Of a DNA stretch of 11,808 nt, positions 6,578 to 11,808 are shown one piece after another (position 1 is the stretch's first letter; every line of letters starts with the position of its first letter). The position numbers and the translations under genes are program-made. The notes beneath the pieces were generated by a model. That model did not search any database and was not told where the DNA came from. It saw only the letters and a program-made list of their open reading frames with translations. This DNA is from CAZNQW01 sp964575225 (lineage in GTDB: Bacteria; Chloroflexota; Anaerolineae; JAAYZQ01), in assembly GCA_964575225.1 (NCBI GenBank), contig CAZNQW010000119.1, positions 1-11,808 of the forward strand. Direction: 5' to 3'.

Positions 6578-7404
6578 GCGGACGGCTATGGGCGCGGATA
6601 CGAGGGCCAAGGTGGCGGACCTGGCTGCTGGTGGGCGGAGCGCTGGTGCTGGGGGTTGCCGCGGGCATCCTGTTGCTACAAGGTGTGCTGCCCAAGGCCG
6701 TCGATCCTACCTGGGAGCGGATGCAGCGGGCGGGCGTGTTTCGGGTGTGCACCGATCCCAGTTGGCCGCCCTTTGAATTCCTGAACCCAGAGACGGGGCA
6801 GATCGAGGGATTTGACGCCGACCTGGCGCGACTGCTGGCGCAACGGATGTCGCCGGACGTCCGCGCCCAAATCGTTCCGGTGGGCTTTGACAGCCTGTAC
6901 GACGCGCTGCTGGCCGATCGGTGCGATGCCCTGATTTCGGCGCTGCCCTACGAGCCGATGCGGACCGAGGATGTGGTCTTTTCGGTGGCCTATTTCAATG
7001 CCGGGTTGGTGATGGTGGTCGCTCAAGAGGCGACCGGGATCGAGCAACTCCAGGATCTGAAGGGACGCGTCGTGGGGGTAGAATGGGGGTTTGTGCCCGA
7101 AGGCGACAGCCGCCAGCAGGGCGTTTTGCGCGATCTGGGTGCTCGCCGGTACGATACGGCAGAGGATGTTCTCCGGGCCCTGGAAGCGGGTGAGGTGGAG
7201 GCTGCGATTGTCGACCGTCTTACAGCGCTGACCTACGTGGGCCAATGCCAGGATCTCAAGATCGTGGGTGAACCGCTAACGGACATCAATTACGTCATTC
7301 CAGTTCGCCCCGAAAGCTTTCGGTTGTTGGATGCCATCAATAAGCAATTGCTCGAAATGCGGGAGGACGGTACACTCGAGGTGCTGCAGAACACCTGGTT
7401 CTGA
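6574..7404 (+). CDS. Membrane-anchored family 3 extracellular solute-binding protein
   Basis: A 276-residue protein of the amino-acid ABC-transporter receptor type (SBP_bac_3, PF00497 by recognition). A basic N-terminus and a membrane helix at about 16-38 lack a lipobox Cys, so it is an uncleaved anchor or an ordinary signal. The binding domain runs from about 53: GVFRVCTDPSWPPFEF (54-69), TGQIEGFDADLARLLAQRM (74-92), and the ligand-site region ISALPYEPMRTEDVVFSVAYF (121-141) with a candidate carboxylate-binding Arg130. It closes with LLDAINKQLLEMREDGTLEVL. The GTG start at 6574 overlaps the hydrolase stop by 4 nt and has an AGGGGGG purine tract 6 nt upstream. The alternative ATG at 6424 lies out of frame inside the hydrolase gene. 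No permease or ATPase gene adjoins it, so it may serve a transporter encoded elsewhere or act as a sensor; ligand unknown. Confidence 0.88.
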   Translation: MSGRLWARIRGPRWRTWLLVGGALVLGVAAGILLLQGVLPKAVDPTWERMQRAGVFRVCTDPSWPPFEFLNPETGQIEGFDADLARLLAQRMSPDVRAQIVPVGFDSLYDALLADRCDALISALPYEPMRTEDVVFSVAYFNAGLVMVVAQEATGIEQLQDLKGRVVGVEWGFVPEGDSRQQGVLRDLGARRYDTAEDVLRALEAGEVEAAIVDRLTALTYVGQCQDLKIVGEPLTDINYVIPVRPESFRLLDAINKQLLEMREDGTLEVLQNTWF

Positions 7405-7436
7405 GTACTGGCGGGGATCGGAGACGTTGCGCACAC

Positions 7437-7469
7437 AAAAGAGGGGCGGATTGACTCCGCCCCTCTTTT
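7437..7469. terminator. Bidirectional rho-independent terminator between convergent genes
   Basis: A perfect 14-bp inverted repeat (7437-7450 and 7456-7469) with a 5-nt TTGAC loop. The GC-rich core is flanked by AAAA and TTTT, so each strand reads a stem followed by a U-run. It lies 33 nt past the solute-binding gene stop and 19 nt past the stop of the convergent cyclic-nucleotide-domain gene, and can end both transcripts. Confidence 0.93.
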
Positions 7470-7487
7470 CTCATAGATCCACTACGC

Positions 7488-10247
7488 CTATTGCTTTACC
7501 TTTCGGAAGGTGAGGAAAAAGTTGGTGTGGATGGTAAAGTTTGGCTGGTCGGCCGTGCCAAGGCCCAAACCCACCAGCTTGTCGCTGGGGAGGCCCGGCA
7601 CACTCACGACATAGGAGCCCAGGCAGTTGTACATCGGAAAGTTGGTGGCATACACAGGGGGCGGCTTGTCCTCGGTGAACACGTTCAGGCTGCCGCTATC
7701 CCAGCGAATTTCCACCGGCTGGCCCACGACACGGCCCCCGTTTTCGTCGAGAACCTCGACATAGACCGTGTGATCGCCTCCTGCTTCCGCCTCGTTTTCC
7801 CACCGGGCTTCGATCAGCCGCCAGTAGTATTGGCCGGGGTTGACATTGGCCTGGTCCAGATGCACGTTCAGCGAACCCAGCCTGGGGTCCATGCTGCGCG
7901 GCAATTGCTCGCGGGCTGCCGGAGCTTCTTTGGGTTGCGCCACGGGTGGCGCAGCGGCTGCAGCCGCCATGACCACCGGCTCCTCGGTCGGCGGGATGGG
8001 TGTGTCGGTGGGTGGAGGCGGGACCGGCGTGTCAGTGACCGGGGGCGCCGTGGCTGTCACGATGATCACCCAGGGTGTTTGGGTGGGCGGCAGCGGCGTC
8101 TCGGTGGGTGGCAGCGGCGTCTCTGTCGGTGGCAAGGGTGTATCCGTCGCTGCCAAAACCGTCTGGTACACGATCACCGGCGCCAGGGTCGGCTGGGTTG
8201 TAGCCGTCGCCGGGGGCGTGGCCGTCTGCACAAAGGCGATGGCGCCCTGGAGGTTGGTGACATCTTCGGCCGCCAGCGTAGAGATCACCAGCATCGGGGC
8301 CGCAATGCACAACAGCCAGGCGAGACCCATGCTGATCACCACCAAGCGGATCTTGGCGCCACGACTCAAGGAGCCGAACCAGAGGGCCAGCTCCTGGAAA
8401 GAGTCCCGCAGGTTGGTCCGCTCTTTCCGCACCGGTTTGCGGCGCGGCGCCGCGGCGGGCTGAGATCGGACCGCGGTGCGAGGTTGCGCTTGGGTCACGG
8501 TTCGCGGCTGAGCAACTGTCTGCCTGCTGGATGCAACGCCTGGTGCCCTGGATGGTTGCGCCGCAGGCCGGGCCTGGGGCCGCTGTTTGGCAGGCGTTGC
8601 CACTGTTTGTTTCAAGAATCGCGCATCGGTATTGCGCAACCGCTCACTCAGCAACCGGCCCAGCGCCAAAGCCAGGTTGGGATAGCTCGTCACCAGGTCA
8701 TCAAAGTCGGCGTGAGACAGGGTCCACAAGTCGATATTGGTGAGGGCAACCACCGAAGCTGAGCGGGGATTGCCGGTCAGCAGGGCCATCTCGCCAAAGA
8801 GGTCGCCCGCAGCCAACTCGTTCAGTTGACGGGCTTGGGTGCCTTCTCCCTGGACAATCTCGACGCGACCCGACTCGATAAAGAACATCTCCTCGCCGGG
8901 ATCGCCCTCGCGCAGGATAAGGTCTCCTTGCCGGTAGCGGACGGGCTTCAGGCGACGCCCTACGTCGTCCAACTGGGAGGCCGACAGGCTGCCCAACAGA
9001 TGCAAGCCACGAAGGTGATTCTCGGTGAATCGCCGGTCCATGTCGGCCAGGCGCTGGCTGAGCACCTTGCTGAGGGCAATACTGATGGAAGGGTAACGGC
9101 TGACCAGGTCGTCGAAATCGGCGCGGTAGAGAACCCACAGGTTGGTGTGGGCAGCCGCACGGGCAGCCGAGGACCGGGGAGTGCCGGTCAGCAGAGCCGT
9201 CTCGCCAAAGAACTCGTTTGCTCCCAGGCGAGCCAAGACGGTACGGTCGGTCTCTGCATTAGGCACAATCTCGACGGCGCCGCTGTCGATGATATACAAC
9301 GCATCGGCGAGCGAGCCCTTGGCAAAGATCAGCTCACCCGCTGGCGCATGGCGCAGCAGCATCCGGCCGGCCACGGCCCAGCGCACCTCTTCCGACAACC
9401 CGGAAAACAGGGGCATATCCAGCAGTCGTTCCACAGCCCGGTTTATATCCTCGCCCACGAGGGGCTCGCGGATTGCCTGGCTGAGGGCCGCCCGGATCTG
9501 CGGGCGTTCCGTGGTCAACGACTCGAATTCTGCCACGGGCAGCGCCCAGAGCATTGTGTCGGTTGCGGCCTGCGCTGCATGATGATGGGGTTTGCCGGTC
9601 AGCAGGGCCATCTCGCCAAAGGTTTCGCCGGGTCCGAGGATCGAAAAATCCCCACCCTCTTCAGAGCCGTGCAGATACACCTGCCCTGTTTCCACGATAA
9701 ACAGCGCCTCGGGGGGCTGCCCGGCCTCGAGGATCGATTCTCCCTGCCTCTTTTCCATGGGCGCCAAGCGGCGGGCCACTGCGGCAAGAGAATCCGGCCC
9801 GGCATCTGCCAGGAACGGAACCTGCACCAGTCGATGTTCGATCAGGTATCGGTCAAAGAGGGCCAGGCGACTGCCAAAGGCTGCGGTGAGCTTGAGGCCA
9901 ATCCCGGGATCAGCCGCCAGCAGTTCGCTCAGATCTTCTTTGGCCAGCACCCAAAGTTCTGCATCGCTGGCAATTTCAGCACCAATGGAACGCGGTCGAT
10001 CCAAAAAGAGGTCGGTCTCGCCAACCAAGCTTCCGGCTCCTTGACTGGCCAGAGCCACTCCACCATTGGCGAGCAGTCGAACCCATCCAGATTTTACCAG
10101 ATAGAGGGTCGAACTGTCATCCCCTTTTTGGAACAACACCTCGCCGCTGCGGCGGTGCTCCAGGTGCATCCGTTGGGAAACATGCTCCTGTTCTTCCTGC
10201 GAAAGCGCAGAGAAAAACGGGGCGTTTCCGACGTAATGCAATTTCAC
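7488..10247 (-). CDS. Membrane protein with four tandem cyclic-nucleotide-binding-like domains and an exported C-terminal domain
   Basis: A 919-residue protein; the whole architecture is not one I recognise from a named family. Four Crp/PKA-type cNMP-binding folds lie at about 10-125, 145-260, 280-395 and 415-535. Phosphate-cassette motifs: VGETDLFLDRPRS (75-87), FGEMALLTGKPHHH (210-223), FGETALLTGTPRSS (347-360) and FGEMALLTGNPRSAS (484-498). Domains 3 and 4 keep both Glu and Arg; domain 2 has His for Arg. There is no HTH, kinase or cyclase domain. A basic Gln/Pro/Ala-rich linker (547-612) leads to one membrane helix (about 634-656); the positive charge before it predicts the cNMP domains inside and the C-terminus outside. 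A Thr/Pro stalk (about 675-757) carries TPLPPTE repeats, and a beta-rich module at 795-919 resembles those of the two upstream proteins. GTG 10247 is fixed by an in-frame TAG three codons upstream; GAGGAGG lies 12 nt before it and a weaker AGGA lies closer. Role is inferred: ligand-controlled membrane sensor or surface protein. Confidence 0.88.
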   Translation of the reverse strand: MKLHYVGNAPFFSALSQEEQEHVSQRMHLEHRRSGEVLFQKGDDSSTLYLVKSGWVRLLANGGVALASQGAGSLVGETDLFLDRPRSIGAEIASDAELWVLAKEDLSELLAADPGIGLKLTAAFGSRLALFDRYLIEHRLVQVPFLADAGPDSLAAVARRLAPMEKRQGESILEAGQPPEALFIVETGQVYLHGSEEGGDFSILGPGETFGEMALLTGKPHHHAAQAATDTMLWALPVAEFESLTTERPQIRAALSQAIREPLVGEDINRAVERLLDMPLFSGLSEEVRWAVAGRMLLRHAPAGELIFAKGSLADALYIIDSGAVEIVPNAETDRTVLARLGANEFFGETALLTGTPRSSAARAAAHTNLWVLYRADFDDLVSRYPSISIALSKVLSQRLADMDRRFTENHLRGLHLLGSLSASQLDDVGRRLKPVRYRQGDLILREGDPGEEMFFIESGRVEIVQGEGTQARQLNELAAGDLFGEMALLTGNPRSASVVALTNIDLWTLSHADFDDLVTSYPNLALALGRLLSERLRNTDARFLKQTVATPAKQRPQARPAAQPSRAPGVASSRQTVAQPRTVTQAQPRTAVRSQPAAAPRRKPVRKERTNLRDSFQELALWFGSLSRGAKIRLVVISMGLAWLLCIAAPMLVISTLAAEDVTNLQGAIAFVQTATPPATATTQPTLAPVIVYQTVLAATDTPLPPTETPLPPTETPLPPTQTPWVIIVTATAPPVTDTPVPPPPTDTPIPPTEEPVVMAAAAAAPPVAQPKEAPAAREQLPRSMDPRLGSLNVHLDQANVNPGQYYWRLIEARWENEAEAGGDHTVYVEVLDENGGRVVGQPVEIRWDSGSLNVFTEDKPPPVYATNFPMYNCLGSYVVSVPGLPSDKLVGLGLGTADQPNFTIHTNFFLTFRKVKQ
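8078..8140 (-). repeat. Three tandem 21-nt units in the Thr/Pro stalk
   Basis: Units at 8078-8098, 8099-8119 and 8120-8140 each encode a seven-residue Thr/Pro block of the TPLPPTE type in the exported stalk of the cNMP-domain protein. The first two are nearly identical; the third has diverged. Such repeats can expand or contract and set the stalk length. Confidence 0.8.
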
Positions 10248-10259
10248 TTTGTCCTATAA

Positions 10260-10266
10260 CCTCCTC
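10260..10266 (-). promoter_or_regulatory. Ribosome binding site of the cNMP-domain gene
   Basis: GAGGAGG on the minus strand, 12 nt before the GTG start, which is longer than usual. An AGGA closer to the GTG (about 4-5 nt away) may share the role. No alternative start suits the GAGGAGG better, because TAG sits in frame between them. Confidence 0.6.
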
Positions 10267-10281
10267 GCGGGCACAATTTCC

Positions 10282-10309
10282 ATTATACCAGACATTGCGG
10301 TCCTGTCAA
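10282..10309 (-). promoter_or_regulatory. Sigma70-type extended -10 promoter of the cNMP-domain gene
   Basis: TTGACA (10309-10304), a 16-nt spacer, and TATAAT (10287-10282) with TGG just upstream (extended -10). The start is expected near 10274, giving a leader of about 27 nt that includes the GAGGAGG site. This separates the gene from the unit upstream. The remaining spacer (10310-10467) shows no terminator or credible gene. Confidence 0.85.
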
Positions 10310-10467
10310 ATCGTATCGAACAAGAACCTTTTGGGTGGCTAATCGTTCCAACCCATTCTCGCAGCATTCCCAACCTATCAACTCGTTCTGGATGTTCTGC
10401 AAGGTTGATCGTCCCGGCTTTCCCGAAGAGCGCCGCCACCACCTTCCTCCAGAGATCGGATGGCCCA

Positions 10468-11277
10468 TCACGGTTGGCGTTGAAACACCACGCGCCAATC
10501 CAGGGCCAGAGTGTCCGTAGGGCAGGTACTGGGCGGCAACACCGGCGTTAGCTTTTCAGCCGTGTCGCCGGGCAAACTGGCCAGCGAGACGGCGTACTCG
10601 GTATCAGGACTCATCTCAAAGTCGGCATAACCGGCGCCGATCTCGGGTCGCAAGCCGGTAAAGAACCGGTCTTGGCCCGCCGGCCAAAACACGACGATCT
10701 CTACGCCGGGCATCGGATGGCCCTGGTCGTCCTGAACCCAGACGATGATCTGCCCACTTTGACCCGGCGCAGCACACAGGGCGGTCTGTTCCACGATCTC
10801 AAAGCGTGGCATGGGCGTGGGCGGCACAAAAGGGGTCGATGAGGGAGCGGGCCGGGCAGCGGTGGGCGCCACGGCAACGGGAGAAGCAACGCTCCGGGGC
10901 GTGGAGGTGGGAAGGGCACCAAAGACCAACAGGACGCCGCCGCTGGCGCCCAGATCGCGGGCCAGTTGGGCCAGGGGGCGCACCTCTTCGGGTCGCCCTC
11001 CGCTGTCCAAATGCTCCTCGATGAGGCGGGCCAGGGTCGCGCCGTCGGCCGGAATCCCCAGGACTTGCAGCCGCGCTTCGGTCTGCGTCCGATCCTGTTG
11101 ACAACCGTACAAGTCGCCGATGAGGGTGAGGTAGCCCAGTTTGTCCTCGGCATGGAGGGCATCGGGCGACGTTTGGTAACGGTCCACGGGGTCGATCATC
11201 CAGGCATAGTACAGACCACCGGCTACGCCGGCGGCCAGCATCGCCAGGGCGAGGACGCCCAAGGTTGCCGGTTTCAT
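10468..11277 (-). CDS. Single-pass membrane protein with exported beta-domain, function unknown
   Basis: A 269-residue protein. A membrane helix at about 5-25 (VLALAMLAAGVAGGLYYAW) is followed by a mostly helical region (30-120) containing DPVDRYQTSPDALHAEDKLG and LARLIEEHL. From memory, similar GLYYAW-plus-helical segments recur in Anaerolineae proteins; this needs a search. A Pro/Ser/Thr-rich linker (123-157) leads to a beta module (158-269): FEIVEQTALCAAPGQ, DDQGHPMPGVEIVVFW, FTGLRPEIGAGYADFEM, ending in DWRVVFQRQ. The module resembles the C-terminal ends of both neighbouring proteins and may be a carboxypeptidase-regulatory/Big-like fold (inference). ATG at 11277 follows the previous stop by 9 nt with a weak AAGG, so it is probably co-transcribed and coupled. 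It is separated from the downstream cNMP gene by a promoter. No enzymatic motif is seen. Confidence 0.8.
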   Translation of the reverse strand: MKPATLGVLALAMLAAGVAGGLYYAWMIDPVDRYQTSPDALHAEDKLGYLTLIGDLYGCQQDRTQTEARLQVLGIPADGATLARLIEEHLDSGGRPEEVRPLAQLARDLGASGGVLLVFGALPTSTPRSVASPVAVAPTAARPAPSSTPFVPPTPMPRFEIVEQTALCAAPGQSGQIIVWVQDDQGHPMPGVEIVVFWPAGQDRFFTGLRPEIGAGYADFEMSPDTEYAVSLASLPGDTAEKLTPVLPPSTCPTDTLALDWRVVFQRQP

Positions 11278-11286
11278 GGCCTTGGG

Positions 11287-11808
11287 TTACCCGCTGCGCC
11301 GAAAGACCACCCGCCACGAATAGTGTCCGGGCCCCAAGCACTTGCCTTCGTTCATGAGCTGCTGGCAGCGTTCCTTGGTGGCTCCGGCTTCGCAGCATTC
11401 GCAGTAGCCGGCGGCATACAGATCGTCGATGGGCGGTGCGTCCCAGCAGGCCATCGACCGGGTGTTGGGGCTTTCACAAGGCCCGCCTTCGCCGGTGGTG
11501 ATGCACAACATCCCACCGCCATGGCCGTAATAGTCGAACTGAGCCTCACCCGGACCCCAATAGGGATCGTCGCCCTTGTGCCCGGTAAACCGGTTATAGC
11601 CCGAATAGTGATCGTGAATCCACACGTTGGGAAGCTGGACTCCATTGGCATCAATGACCGTGGCGCGAATCTGCAGGTTCCCACCTTGACAGGTCTGAGC
11701 ATCCTCTCCCGGTCCAACCAGGCGCTGCTCGACGATCGTCCACTTGGCCGCCGGTTGAGGTTTGGGTGTGTTGGTGGGCTGCGGTTTGGGCGGGCTGGTG
11801 GGTTGGGG
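11287..11808 (-). CDS. C-terminal part of an exported protein with Cys-rich insertion (5' end beyond the window)
   Basis: The frame is open to the contig edge, so the start is missing; 173 residues are visible and the true gene is longer than the internal ATG at 11625 would suggest. It begins in a Pro/Lys/Gln/Thr linker (PQPTSPPKPQPTNTPKPQ, residues 1-18). The module then starts with WTIVEQRL (23-30), DANGVQLPNVWI (53-64) and FTGHKGDDPYWGPGEAQFDYY (74-94), and ends YSWRVVFRRSG (163-173). Between about residues 102 and 157 a segment absent from its paralogues carries eight cysteines, including CECC at 136-139; a ninth is at residue 40. This suggests disulfides or metal binding outside the cell. 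The linker implies a membrane or catalytic N-terminal part upstream. It is followed after 9 nt by the next gene of the same unit. Function unknown. Confidence 0.8.
   Translation of the reverse strand, partial: PQPTSPPKPQPTNTPKPQPAAKWTIVEQRLVGPGEDAQTCQGGNLQIRATVIDANGVQLPNVWIHDHYSGYNRFTGHKGDDPYWGPGEAQFDYYGHGGGMLCITTGEGGPCESPNTRSMACWDAPPIDDLYAAGYCECCEAGATKERCQQLMNEGKCLGPGHYSWRVVFRRSG

Noticed and set aside
5348..6610. Long minus-strand open frame (420 codons) opposite the hydrolase gene
   Set aside because: It lies antisense to a gene with clear GH-A motifs and its own promoter. The predicted protein has no recognisable domain and the composition is that of a high-GC reverse frame.
8073..8150. 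Short repeats considered as a CRISPR-like or regulatory array
   Set aside because: The 21-nt units are contiguous, without spacers, and encode in-frame Thr/Pro stalk repeats.
8826..10259. Plus-strand open frame of 477 codons opposite the cNMP domains
   Set aside because: Antisense shadow of four clear cNMP-binding domains. It has no ribosome binding site, promoter or family motif.
10254..10498. Small minus-strand open frames in the spacer upstream of the cNMP-domain gene
   Set aside because: They overlap the promoter of that gene, lack ribosome binding sites and show no recognisable features.

Overview
This window looks like a GC-rich draft contig from an uncultured or draft-sequenced bacterium, most likely Chloroflexota (Anaerolineae-like). 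The reasons are the Thr/Pro-rich stalks of the 'TETPLPPT' kind that join membrane helices to small exported beta-domains, the gene styles, and strong sigma70-type promoters. The taxonomic call is an inference from protein style, not from a marker gene. Both ends cut through genes. The left end carries unremoved Illumina adapter (1-46), and a 10-N scaffold gap at 555-564 interrupts the first gene.

Layout. Minus strand, 47-5300: a 6-phosphofructokinase with pyrophosphate-type specificity residues (47-1023, truncated by the contig end and split by the N gap). Upstream of it lies a tightly coupled four-gene glycan cassette read in the order GT2 glycosyltransferase with two C-terminal membrane helices (4308-5300), GT4 glycosyltransferase (3074-4315), UPF0104/AglD-type integral membrane protein (2116-3072) and NAD-dependent sugar epimerase (1175-2119). 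Overlaps or 1-nt gaps join these four genes. The cassette probably builds and handles a lipid-linked or surface glycan. A 151-nt spacer with a hairpin separates it from the phosphofructokinase gene.

Region 5394-5454 is a compact divergent promoter pair. A consensus TTGACA-17-TATAAT promoter drives the glycan cassette leftward. A TTGCCA-17-TATAAT promoter drives two plus-strand genes rightward, and the two -35 boxes are 3 bp apart. The rightward genes are an exported clan GH-A glycoside hydrolase-like protein (5462-6577, apparently leaderless) and a membrane-anchored family-3 solute-binding protein (6574-7404, GTGA overlap). They end at a perfect 14-bp-stem bidirectional terminator (7437-7469).

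Minus strand, 7488-11808: a 919-residue protein with four tandem cyclic-nucleotide-binding-like domains, a basic Gln/Pro/Ala-rich linker, one membrane helix, a Thr/Pro stalk and an exported beta-domain. It has its own TTGACA-16-TATAAT promoter. Upstream, as a separate two-gene unit, are a single-helix membrane protein (10468-11277) and a truncated protein with a Cys-rich insertion (11287-11808). All three proteins appear to end in the same exported module (W/F-x-I-V/I-E ... D-x-x-G-x-x-x-P ... W-R-V-V-F-x-R). That shared module, plus the predicted link between cytoplasmic ligand-binding domains and an external domain, is the most novel-looking content of the window.
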